Assembly: GCA_021780625.1 (NCBI GenBank)
Contig: JAJXYI010000569.1
Coordinates: 1 to 43,792 of the forward strand
Source: a bacterium
GTDB lineage: Bacteria > Verrucomicrobiota > Verrucomicrobiae > Opitutales > Opitutaceae
DNA length: 43,792 bases
Direction: 5' to 3'
This document shows positions 6,345-13,025 of the stretch, one piece after another. Every line of letters starts with the position of its first letter. The stretch's first letter is position 1. The notes under the pieces are model-generated. The model ran no database searches and had not been told where the DNA came from. It worked only from the letters and a program-made list of their open reading frames with translations. Position numbers and translations under genes: made by a program.

Positions 6345-7727
6345 ATGTTGGGGAATCACACGATCACCGGCCGCGGCGTCGAGTTTTTTCGACGAGATTC
6401 GGCGCGTCCGCCCGCCGTGCTCTTGTCTGAGTTTCAGGGAGCTAAGTCGGAAATTGCCGATACCTCCAACTTCGTCTCCTACGAACGGCACTACGGCCGC
6501 CAGCGTCTCGCCTTTGCGACGGTGACCTGGTCCGGCCCGGTCACTCTCGAGCGCGTCAAGCAATTGCTCGGCGCTCGACCAGCGCGGGGAATCTTGCGCA
6601 GCGCTGCCGTCGACTATCTCGCTGCCATCCATTGCGGTACCGCTGGCGGCAAGTGGCACCTGCACATACTGGCGCTTCTTCGCGACGACTTCAGCGATCG
6701 GCACCAAGCGTGGCTTGCCGATTTCCGGACAGTGCTTGGCGCCGGCTGGCGCTGTTCGATCGAACCGGTCCGGGAGTCTGCCAGGTCAGCAGTTGCCTAT
6801 CTGCATCGCGGCGTCGACTCGTCCCGGTCTGCGACAGCCAACGGCGCCCGCCTGCTCATCCGGCCGTCGGGGAACGAGGCGCAGGCCGGCCGCGTGGCCT
6901 CGTCGCGGTTCTCCTGGGTTTGCCGGAATGGCGCCAGCGCTAGGCATCGACGGTTTTTGACCGCGTGCGAGCGCAGCGGGATCTTCACGCAATTCGATAT
7001 CGAGCGGCTGCTCGGGAGGCGGTGGCGGGCAGTCGTGCGCGACCTTTGGTCTCGGGCGCCGAGCGACGACGCGGCCCGCCGACGACTGTCCGAACGGCTG
7101 GCGGATGCGCGGGCGTGGTGGGCGGCCGTCGAAGCGCCAGTCTCGCGCCCGCCGCAAGCCGCCAAGCAGCCCGCCCGAGCATCCACAGACGAAATCTTCG
7201 TCTGGCTGGCCGGAATGCTACGGCTGCCTAATCGAAGGCCGTCAGACGCGGCGCTGCGCCGGCTTGCCGGCAAGTTGCCACGCCAACGCATCCTGCGCCC
7301 GACCGCACATCGTGCCCGCGCCGGACCAGCGCCACCCGGCAGGCAACTGCACACCGTCTTTCCCAGAATATCCAATATCAACACATTCAGCAATGAACTA
7401 CAGATCCAAGAAACTGAACATAAGAGACTTGAACATCGCGACCGACACCGTCGTCCCGATCATCCGCGCTGGCCATCCGACCTACCGATCGCTGGGCGAG
7501 CTCGAGGTGGGCGACTTGGTATTTCGCCCCGACGAGACGCCGACGGAGGTCGTCGCGCTCGGACCTGTCGGGAGCGTCGGCTTGCGCTTGCACTTCACCG
7601 ACGGCGTCTCGCTCGACACGTCCGAGGAAACGCTCCTGCCCGTCCGCGACCGGGCGCGCTCCGAAGACATTACGATCGCGGCGGGACCGCTGTCCTGGCG
7701 ACGCACGATTCCCGGCTGGCGCATTAG
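6345..7727 (+). CDS. Probable HUH-type rolling-circle replication initiator (Rep)
   Basis: The N-terminal half has the three motifs of a Rep endonuclease in the right order. Motif I is a hydrophobic strand (LAFATVTWSGP, about 55-65). Motif II is His105-Leu-His107 (KWHLHILAL), the metal-binding HUH. Motif III carries Tyr152 in AVAYLHRGV, the expected nicking tyrosine. Such proteins nick one strand at the origin and stay covalently attached by the tyrosine. The remainder is arginine-rich and matches nothing I recognise. The 3' end is uncertain: the frame stays open to 7727 but overlaps the next gene by 335 bases, and the overlap part looks like an out-of-frame translation. A frameshift or sequencing error near 7300-7400 is possible. 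The motif reading is direct; the family assignment has no alignment behind it. Confidence 0.55.
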   Translation: MLGNHTITGRGVEFFRRDSARPPAVLLSEFQGAKSEIADTSNFVSYERHYGRQRLAFATVTWSGPVTLERVKQLLGARPARGILRSAAVDYLAAIHCGTAGGKWHLHILALLRDDFSDRHQAWLADFRTVLGAGWRCSIEPVRESARSAVAYLHRGVDSSRSATANGARLLIRPSGNEAQAGRVASSRFSWVCRNGASARHRRFLTACERSGIFTQFDIERLLGRRWRAVVRDLWSRAPSDDAARRRLSERLADARAWWAAVEAPVSRPPQAAKQPARASTDEIFVWLAGMLRLPNRRPSDAALRRLAGKLPRQRILRPTAHRARAGPAPPGRQLHTVFPRISNINTFSNELQIQETEHKRLEHRDRHRRPDHPRWPSDLPIAGRARGGRLGISPRRDADGGRRARTCRERRLALALHRRRLARHVRGNAPARPRPGALRRHYDRGGTAVLATHDSRLAH

Positions 7728-7902
7728 GTATGTTACGCGCAGGCGGTTCGTCCATCAAGGCCAGCGTAGGTTCGCGCGAGCCGCTGGGATCGTGGGGTTC
7801 CAAGACATCGAGGACCGTCCAGGACGAGGGGTCGTCGTTGCTGGCGGTGGCCTGTTCGTCGTCACCGACGCGTGGATTCCAGTCTTCGCAGCGGAAATCT
7901 GA
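7393..7902 (+). CDS. Stand-alone Hint/intein-like domain, catalytic residues missing
   Basis: The 169-residue product reads like a mini-intein of the phage-terminase kind. A block-A-like start (ATDTVVPI, then SLGELEVGDLVF) is followed by a block-B-like LHFTDGVSLDTSEETLLPV and a C-terminal strand pair (GVVVAGGGLFVVTDAWIPV). The residues needed for splicing are absent. Asn14 stands where Cys1 is expected. The block B histidine (usual DAEHLW) is replaced by Thr80 (EETLLPV). The end is FAAEI instead of His-Asn plus Cys/Ser. No flanking extein is visible, and the gene lies just upstream of the terminase genes, where inteins are often found inside TerL. It may be a domesticated intein or an unrelated beta-rich protein. 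ATG 7393 has no good ribosome binding site and overlaps the rep frame. Confidence 0.55.
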   Translation: MNYRSKKLNIRDLNIATDTVVPIIRAGHPTYRSLGELEVGDLVFRPDETPTEVVALGPVGSVGLRLHFTDGVSLDTSEETLLPVRDRARSEDITIAAGPLSWRRTIPGWRIRYVTRRRFVHQGQRRFARAAGIVGFQDIEDRPGRGVVVAGGGLFVVTDAWIPVFAAEI

Positions 7903-7946
7903 AGCCATTCCTTGACCAGGCGCCCAACGAAAAATCCATCAAATCC

Positions 7947-7975
7947 AGGCGGGTGGGGATGAACTTCACCCGCCT
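7947..7975 (+). promoter_or_regulatory. GC-rich hairpin upstream of terS
   Basis: AGGCGGGTG (7947-7955) pairs perfectly with CACCCGCCT (7967-7975), loop 11 bases, then TTCGAAGGATACC leading into the next start codon. It may end transcription of the Hint gene or act as an attenuator for the terminase genes. It shares the GGCGGG core with hairpins at 2690 and 6301. Confidence 0.55.
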
Positions 7976-7989
7976 TTCGAAGGATACCG

Positions 7990-8619
7990 ATGAAAGACGA
8001 CCAACTGGCAAACACGCCCGAATCACCTGTGCCCACGCGAGGCGGTGGGCGGAAACGCTCACTCTCCCAGCGCCAGGGGGATCTCGAGTTCATCGCCGAG
8101 AAGATTCTCCGCGGTTGGACGCATCAGAAGATTTCGGAGGAACTGGCCAAGGTCAGGCCGTACCGGATCAGTCGATCGATGGTCTCGCTCGATGTCGGCG
8201 AACTCCGGCGGGCTTGGCGTGCGGATGCCGCCGACTCATTCTCGGATCGGCAGTCTGTCGCGCTGAAGAAGCTCGCCCTGGTGGAAACTGAAGCCTGGGA
8301 GGCGTGGGATCGCTCGAAGGAGGACGGCAGTCCTGGCAACGTCGCTTTTCTGCGTGAGGTGCTGACTGCGATCGAACGTTGCTCGAAGATGCTCGGCCTC
8401 GATGCGCCGGTCCGCGCGGAGTTGTCAGGCCCAGATGGCAAGCCGCTGGAAATCGAGATCTCCGCCCCGCCTCCCGAACTGAATGACGAGCGGGTTCACG
8501 AACTCCTGACGCGGCACGCCATCCGGCTGGGAATCATCCCCGCCGCAAATACCAGTGAAGAAGCGCCGGGAGGAGCAGATGATGACGCAAGCGCAATCGC
8601 CGACGCTTCTGCCGGATGA
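7990..8619 (+). CDS. Terminase small subunit-like protein
   Basis: Small terminase recognises the packaging site and regulates the large subunit. The 209-residue product has an N-terminal basic helix-turn-helix region (about 25-75: RQGDLEFIAEKILRGWTHQK, then RISRSMVSLDVGELRRAW), a central helical oligomerisation segment and the typical REVLTAIERCSKMLGLDAP signature (near 120-140) found in many terminase small subunits. The tail is acidic and alanine-rich. GAAGGA lies just upstream of ATG 7990. The 3' end overlaps the start of the large subunit gene in another frame, so the two are probably translationally coupled. Position and the GLDAP signature carry the call; similarity is otherwise low, as usual for the family. 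Confidence 0.75.
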   Translation: MKDDQLANTPESPVPTRGGGRKRSLSQRQGDLEFIAEKILRGWTHQKISEELAKVRPYRISRSMVSLDVGELRRAWRADAADSFSDRQSVALKKLALVETEAWEAWDRSKEDGSPGNVAFLREVLTAIERCSKMLGLDAPVRAELSGPDGKPLEIEISAPPPELNDERVHELLTRHAIRLGIIPAANTSEEAPGGADDDASAIADASAG

Positions 8620-10012
8620 GGAGTACGAGCGGCTACTCTGTGCGTGCTGCAAGAATTCGCTGCTGACCTTCACCGAGGCGTTTGTTCGCAGCTACCGGGC
8701 GGCGCGCGTGCATGAGTTTCTTGCCGGCAAGCTCGAGGACTGCTTCGCCCGCAAGGTCCGACGACTGTGCATCTCGATGCCGCCGCGGAGTGGCAAATCT
8801 CAGCTTTGCTCGGTCGGCTTTCCAGCCTGGGCGCTCACGAAGTCCCCAGGCCTGCATGTCATTCAAGCGTCCTACGCGGCATCGCTGTCGGAAGGATTCA
8901 GCTTGGGGATCCGCCGGATCCTGCAGAGCGACTCCTACCGCAGGCTCTTCCCTCCGATACTCTCGCCGGAGATCAATCGGCAGCGAGCGTGGGCGACCTT
9001 GGGCGGCGGATCCTTCTTCGCGACTGGCACCGGCGGCGGCCTGGTCGGACGCGGCGCCGACATCCTGATCTGTGACGACCTCACGCGGGATCGCGCTGAA
9101 GCGAACAGTCAAACGCACCGCGACGACGTTTGGTCCTGGTTCACATCGGCGGCGCTCACTCGCTTGAGCCCAAACGGAGTCGCGATCGTCATTTCGGCGC
9201 GCTGGCACGAGGACGACCTGATCGGGCGTCTCACGTCGCCAGAGCGGAGGAAGGAATTCGAAGCTGCAGGTCTCCAGGATGAGTTGTTCGAGGTGGTGAA
9301 CCTCGAGGCCCTTTGCGAGCACCCCGAAACCGATCCACTCGGCCGCCAATACGGCGAGGCCCTTTGGCCGGAACGTTGGCCGGTTTCACAGTTGGAAGCC
9401 CGCAAGCTTCAGATCGGCGCGACCGAGTTCGCTGCGCAGTACCAAGGCCGGCCGTCTCCAGCCGGTGGTGACATCTTTCGCACGGGCAAGATCCGAATCA
9501 TCGACGCCGACGATGTGCCGGAGGACCTGCGCACGATGCGTGGATGGGACCTCGCACTCTCGACGAAGACGCAGGGCGACTACTCCTGCGGCGCCCGCGG
9601 TGGCCTGGATAAAGAGGGCAATTTCTGGCTCGTGCACATGGACCGCGGGAAACGTGCCTGGCCGGATCAGAAGCGGCGGATCATCGATTTTGCCAACGCT
9701 GAGGCGTCAGATGGAAGGATCGCAGTCGAGGCCGTGGCGGGCTTCAAGGTCGCGGTGGCGGAGCTCGAGACGGCACTACGCGGGCGCATGTCAGTACGAT
9801 CTATCTCGGTCACTTCTGACAAGATGACGCGTGCTCTGCCATGGAGCGCGAAGGTCGACGGCGGCATGTTCTACATCGTGCGCGGCCCGTGGAACGCCGA
9901 CTTCCTCGCAGAGCTTGGGTCATTCCCGAACGGCACACATGACGACCAAGTCGACGCTGTGTCCGTTCTCTGGGATGCGGTGCACAGGCAGAAGAAGCTC
10001 CTCATCGCGTGA
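8582..10012 (+). CDS. terL: Terminase large subunit
   Basis: TerL is the ATPase and nuclease that translocates and cuts phage DNA at the portal. The 476-residue product has Walker A MPPRSGKS (66-73), a Walker B-type ILICDD (161-166) and coupling region, the fold switch to a C-terminal RNase H-like nuclease with RGWDLAL (Asp323), and a late acidic motif GTHDDQVDAVS near 456, which supplies nuclease aspartates. Length is usual for the family and no key residue seems lost, so the protein looks active. I chose ATG 8582, six bases behind GGGAGGAG; ATG 8579 and GTG 8555 are in-frame alternatives. It overlaps terS. No portal gene follows, although in tailed phages one normally does. No intein interrupts this TerL. 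Confidence 0.93.
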   Translation: MTQAQSPTLLPDEEYERLLCACCKNSLLTFTEAFVRSYRAARVHEFLAGKLEDCFARKVRRLCISMPPRSGKSQLCSVGFPAWALTKSPGLHVIQASYAASLSEGFSLGIRRILQSDSYRRLFPPILSPEINRQRAWATLGGGSFFATGTGGGLVGRGADILICDDLTRDRAEANSQTHRDDVWSWFTSAALTRLSPNGVAIVISARWHEDDLIGRLTSPERRKEFEAAGLQDELFEVVNLEALCEHPETDPLGRQYGEALWPERWPVSQLEARKLQIGATEFAAQYQGRPSPAGGDIFRTGKIRIIDADDVPEDLRTMRGWDLALSTKTQGDYSCGARGGLDKEGNFWLVHMDRGKRAWPDQKRRIIDFANAEASDGRIAVEAVAGFKVAVAELETALRGRMSVRSISVTSDKMTRALPWSAKVDGGMFYIVRGPWNADFLAELGSFPNGTHDDQVDAVSVLWDAVHRQKKLLIA

Positions 10013-10161
10013 CTGGTACATAATCGCTTTCCACGAGTCTCTGACCAATCGGCATTGACGCTTCATCTTCACTTGGTTGGGCTTCCGATCACCAGCCGAC
10101 CGCGAAATACACCAGAGCAACCGCACGTTCTTCATGCTTGGTCCCCTCCAGCCTGCACAAA

Positions 10162-10626
10162 ATGAAACTCCAGCTCGCAATTCCTGCCTTGGTCATCTCC
10201 GCACTCGGATTCTCCGGATGCATGTCGATCGTGAAGGTCGCGCCCTACCCATCGCCCACCGCTTGGGATAATCCTGCCGTCAAAAAGCTTGGCCCCGTAA
10301 GCGCCGACTCCGGCACCTGGCCTCTCTCGCTGCATTCAGTTCCAGACTACACGATTCAATCGAACTTGAGGACAAACGCGTCGAACAAATACAAGGTACC
10401 GGTAGACCAAGTCGTCCTGAGCGAGGCAACCGTGCAGGTAGGCGCTGAGATGGACGGCACGATTCGGGACTGGAAAGCCACGGCCGAGGCCGGGCAACTG
10501 GCAAATGGTGGAACTGAGCAAACGCCAGCCCAGCAGCTGACCGAGCTGAAGAAGCTGCTCGACGCCGGCCTGATCTCGAAGGCCGACTACGAAGCCAAGA
10601 AGGCAACAATTTTGCAGAAGATGTGA
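10162..10626 (+). CDS. Lipoprotein with C-terminal SHOCT domain
   Basis: The 154-residue product starts with a lipoprotein signal (MKLQLAIPALVISALGFSGC) with Cys20 as the likely lipidated residue. The C-terminal segment (about 125-154: QQLTELKKLLDAGLISKADY, then EAKKATILQKM) is a classic SHOCT domain, a short helical oligomerisation or interaction module. The middle is unrecognised. A lipoprotein at the accessory end of a prophage-type element suggests lysogenic conversion or superinfection exclusion, as known for several phage lipoproteins; this is inference. The start is ATG 10162 because upstream in-frame residues would spoil the signal peptide. No stem-loop separates it from the next gene. 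Confidence 0.75.
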   Translation: MKLQLAIPALVISALGFSGCMSIVKVAPYPSPTAWDNPAVKKLGPVSADSGTWPLSLHSVPDYTIQSNLRTNASNKYKVPVDQVVLSEATVQVGAEMDGTIRDWKATAEAGQLANGGTEQTPAQQLTELKKLLDAGLISKADYEAKKATILQKM

Positions 10627-10639
10627 CGCCCATCCAGCT

Positions 10640-10852
10640 ATGAACCTGATCAAGTGCCCGGCTTGCCAGAAGGACATTTCGCCCAACGCCGTCGCCTGTC
10701 CTCATTGCGGCGAGCCGGTCAAGACCACCGTCGAGAAGGCTGCCGGAGGCGCCATCAACATGAGCGATCCGGTACACGTCGTCGGAATCGCCCTAGTGGT
10801 GATTATGGTGATCGGCATTGCGCTGTACGTCATCGTCGGCCTGGCCGGCTGA
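10640..10852 (+). CDS. Zinc-ribbon membrane protein
   Basis: A 70-residue protein with an N-terminal zinc ribbon (CPACQK at 6-11 and CPHCGE at 20-25, two C-x2-C pairs) and one C-terminal transmembrane helix (about 45-67, VHVVGIALVVIMVIGIALYV). The start ATG follows the lipoprotein stop by 13 bases, so the two are probably cotranscribed and may act together at the envelope. Zinc-ribbon plus one membrane helix is a common small-protein design with no fixed function; none is assigned here. Confidence 0.7.
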   Translation: MNLIKCPACQKDISPNAVACPHCGEPVKTTVEKAAGGAINMSDPVHVVGIALVVIMVIGIALYVIVGLAG

Positions 10853-10911
10853 TCGCCATGAGCTCAGAACCGAAGAGGCTACTTCGACTCTCCACCAGTT
10901 CGGGCTAATCG

Positions 10912-11034
10912 TTGGAAGTCCTGATCGACTACAGCGAGGAGGACGGCTGCTACCTCGCCCGCGTGCCGGCGCTCAAATTCTGCATATCCCTCGGCGCGAC
11001 CTACGAGGAAGGGGCACGCCGTAACGTGTGGTGA
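10912..11034 (+). pseudogene. HicB antitoxin remnant
   Basis: The frame from TTG 10912 reads LEVLIDYSEEDGCYLARVPA then LKFCISLGATYEEGARR before a stop. It matches the N-terminal beta-strand domain of HicB antitoxins, including the D-G-x-Y-x-A-x-V-P core and the G-x-T-x-E-E-A stretch. Only about 40 residues remain: the second half and DNA-binding tail are missing, and no hicA is next to it. It has neither ATG nor a convincing ribosome binding site. I read it as the leftover of a toxin-antitoxin pair at the element's right end. Confidence 0.55.
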
Positions 11035-11246
11035 AGGCTGAAATCGCGAGTTTCTCGAATGACTTAACGCGTTGCCTGATCGTTTCCTGCGACGGAATGA
11101 AGTTCACGCCGGAGAAGAAGCAAAAAGCTGCATTTGGTTCAAGTGTTTGGGAGTTTAGCGCCCGCTACGCGTGCAACAACCGTGGCAACGCTGGGCATTC
11201 ATGGATCGGGCAGAACGTCCTTGAACTTGTTGAGAGTGAAGGTTGA
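11028..11246 (+). CDS. Small open frame of unknown function
   Basis: A 72-codon frame starting GTG at the end of the HicB remnant. The product is not recognised and has no clear membrane segment or motif. Its codon use is less GC-biased than neighbouring genes and no ribosome binding site is seen. It may be decayed sequence between the HicB remnant and the right attachment repeat. Confidence 0.2.
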   Translation: MVKAEIASFSNDLTRCLIVSCDGMKFTPEKKQKAAFGSSVWEFSARYACNNRGNAGHSWIGQNVLELVESEG

Positions 11247-11288
11247 GAGCTGACTTCAAATCTTACGCAAGTCATTACCCCTCAACCC

Positions 11289-11365
11289 TGGTGGACGCTA
11301 CTGGACTCGAACCAGTGACCCCTAGTGTGTGATACTAATGCTCTAACCAACTGAGCTAAGCGTCC
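11289..11365 (-). tRNA. tRNA-Val(CAC)
   Basis: The minus strand folds into a full cloverleaf. The acceptor stem is GGACGCT/AGCGTCC, the D-arm GCTC AGTTGGTTA GAGC, the anticodon stem TTAGT/ACTAG with loop ATCACAC (anticodon CAC, Val GTG codons), the T-arm ACTGG TTCGAGT CCAGT, then A and an encoded CCA. All stem pairs are Watson-Crick except one G-U. The T-arm is the integration site of the adjoining element. Confidence 0.95.
11297..11318 (-). repeat. attR: Right attachment repeat inside tRNA-Val
   Basis: Identical to 324-345. It covers the T-arm and the first three 3' acceptor bases of the tRNA. The tRNA 5' part (11319-11365) lies outside the element; the terminal acceptor bases and CCA (11289-11296) lie on the element side, so the intact tRNA depends on element-supplied 3' sequence. 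Confidence 0.8.
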
Positions 11366-11452
11366 ATTCAGGAGGGCGACACGTTTGAACGACCCGCCCG
11401 CACGAATCAACACCGTTTTTGGACGGATTCCGCCGCCCGCCAGCCAACCGGG

Positions 11453-12121
11453 CTATTTCCTCGTGCACACGGGCTTCCGTCGATTCGGGTAAAGCGCGCG
11501 GCACAGCTCGCACACCGTCCCATCGCAACCGCGCGCCGTGCAGTGCTCCCGTCCGTAGTGAATGATCCTGAGGTGAAGCTGGTTCCAAGTCCCCTCCGGA
11601 AATAGGGTCTTCAAGTCCGCCTCCGTCTGCTCCACGCTCCGCCCATCCGTCAGCCCCCAGCGCTGCGCGAGGCGGTGGATGTGGGTGTCGACCGGAAACG
11701 CCGGCACCCCGAAGGCCTGCGACATCACCACCGACGCCGTCTTGTGCCCCACCCCCGGCAGGGCCTCCAGCGCCTCAAAACTCGCCGGCACCTTGCCGCC
11801 GTGCTTCTCGACGAGTATCCGCGAAAGCTCCGCGATCGCGGTCGCCTTGCGCGGCGCAAGCCCGCAGGGACGCACGATGCGGTCGATGTCCGAGACGGAC
11901 ACCTTCGCCATCGCCTCGGGCGTGCGCGCCAGCGCGAACAGCGCCGGGGTGACCCGGTTCACCCGGACGTCCGTGCACTGCGCCGACAGCACCACGGCAA
12001 CGAGCAACGTGTACGCGTCGACGTGGTCCAGTGGTATCGGAGTTTCCGGATACAGTTCGGCCAGGCGCGCGGCGACAAGCGCCGCGCGGGCTGCGCGTCC
12101 GGAGAGAAGGGGCCTGCTCAT
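11453..12121 (-). CDS. nth: Endonuclease III, base-excision DNA glycosylase
   Basis: It removes oxidised pyrimidines and cuts the abasic site. The 222-residue product has the HhH-GPD fold: helix-hairpin-helix LPGVGHKTASVV with catalytic Lys127, and catalytic Asp145 in FPVDTHIHRLAQRWG. The C-terminal cysteine cluster is unusual: Cys194, 199, 204, 207 and 219, spaced x4, x4, x2 and x11, instead of the canonical C-x6-C-x2-C-x5-C. The iron-sulfur cluster may be ligated differently or absent. I start at ATG 12121; a GTG three codons upstream is possible. It is the last gene of a minus-strand run and lies next to tRNA-Val. Confidence 0.92.
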   Translation of the reverse strand: MSRPLLSGRAARAALVAARLAELYPETPIPLDHVDAYTLLVAVVLSAQCTDVRVNRVTPALFALARTPEAMAKVSVSDIDRIVRPCGLAPRKATAIAELSRILVEKHGGKVPASFEALEALPGVGHKTASVVMSQAFGVPAFPVDTHIHRLAQRWGLTDGRSVEQTEADLKTLFPEGTWNQLHLRIIHYGREHCTARGCDGTVCELCRALYPNRRKPVCTRK

Positions 12122-12167
12122 GCCCCGCACAGTGCCGCAGCCACGGCGGGATGCAAACGCGGCCCGC

Positions 12168-12536
12168 TCACAGCGCCCTCCACCAACGCCCCGCCAGGTA
12201 GAGCAGCATCCCCACCCGGATCGCCCCCTCGAAGGTCAGCACCACCAGGACCCATTTGAGCGCCAGCCTCCTGCGCAGGATCGAGCCGACAAGGCTGACC
12301 GCCAGCATGCACAGCGCCGCCGCCACCGCGCGTCGTTCGAAAAGCAGCAGCAGCATCCACAACCGCTCGACGAGTATCCCCAGGCTCCACACCGCCGCGC
12401 GACCCGACCCCATCGGCAGCAGCCGTGGATCGGTCCCCGCCGCGATCTGCGCCACACCCAGGTAACGCTCCGCCACGACGAGTTGCCATACCTCGAAGAC
12501 GATCCAAATCAGCGAGACAGCCAGGAGCGTTTCCAT
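12168..12536 (-). CDS. Small integral membrane protein, unknown function
   Basis: A 122-residue hydrophobic protein with about four predicted membrane helices (METLLAVSLIWIVFEVWQLV at the start, later WSLGILVERLWMLLLLF, AALCMLAVSLVGSIL and a last helix ending LYLAGRWW). No family is recognised. ATG 12536 is chosen because it starts immediately at the first membrane helix. It lies between hslR and nth on the same strand with short gaps (72 and 46 bases), so cotranscription is likely. Confidence 0.6.
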   Translation of the reverse strand: METLLAVSLIWIVFEVWQLVVAERYLGVAQIAAGTDPRLLPMGSGRAAVWSLGILVERLWMLLLLFERRAVAAALCMLAVSLVGSILRRRLALKWVLVVLTFEGAIRVGMLLYLAGRWWRAL

Positions 12537-12608
12537 CGTGCGCGTCGCTCTCCTCCTCCCACAAAGGCCCGCCAACCGCCATCCCAAACCCCGCCGGCCC
12601 GCGGCCGT

Positions 12609-13001
12609 TCAAAGCCCGAGCAGCCGGTCTATCGCGCGACGGTCGCGCTTGGTCGGACGTCCGCTCCCTTTTTCCCTCTCCAGCAAATGCTGCACGGGCT
12701 GCGAGCGCGCCTTTTCAAACTCGGAGGGCAGCGTCCGATCCTCGCAATAACCGGGCACCTGCTTCGCCGAAACACGCCCGGGCGGGCACCCGACGACCAC
12801 CACACTGCGCTGGACCAAACCCAACTTCACCCCGACCCGATCACCCGGACGAAGGTCGCGGGAAGCCTTCGCGGCGAGATCGTTGACGGTGACGCTTCCG
12901 GCGCGGCAGCTCGAAGCGGCCTGCGCACGGGTCTTAAAAAGGCGCACCGCCCATAGCCACTTGTCGAGCCGGGCGGTGCTGATTTCCGATGAGGTGGACA
13001 C
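12609..13001 (-). CDS. hslR: S4-domain RNA-binding protein, Hsp15-like
   Basis: Hsp15 binds 50S subunits that carry blocked nascent chains and helps recycle them. The 130-residue product has the S4 domain at residues 9-70 (RLDKWLWAVRLFKTRAQAA, then V-x-V-N). The basic C-terminal tail ends in GSGRPTKRDRRAIDRLLGL, a feature of the Hsp15 branch. Length agrees with the family (about 130). The gene follows the DUF3016 gene by 24 bases. Confidence 0.85.
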   Translation of the reverse strand: MSTSSEISTARLDKWLWAVRLFKTRAQAASSCRAGSVTVNDLAAKASRDLRPGDRVGVKLGLVQRSVVVVGCPPGRVSAKQVPGYCEDRTLPSEFEKARSQPVQHLLEREKGSGRPTKRDRRAIDRLLGL

Positions 13002-13025
13002 GCGGCGTTTGAAACGCCTCGGATC

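Larger units (their letters stand above)
324..11318. mobile_element. Integrated 11-kb phage-like element in tRNA-Val
   Basis: The ends are a 22-bp identical direct repeat (324-345 and 11297-11318), the right copy lying in the T-arm of a complete tRNA-Val. A tyrosine recombinase starts just inside the left repeat. The interior holds phage functions only: three small helix-turn-helix proteins, a tape measure, a probable HUH Rep, and small and large terminase subunits. Capsid, portal, connectors, tail tube, baseplate and lysis genes are not seen. The outer right end carries a lipoprotein, a zinc-ribbon membrane protein and a HicB remnant, the usual place for accessory genes. It could be a reduced prophage or a phage satellite. 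Integration at this site is well supported; the lifestyle is inference. Confidence 0.8.

Noticed and set aside
324..11318. CRISPR array or known anti-phage defence system in the element
   Set aside because: No regularly spaced 25-40-base repeats with unique spacers and no Cas, restriction, Abi or retron motifs were seen; the short hexamer and pentamer repeats do not qualify.
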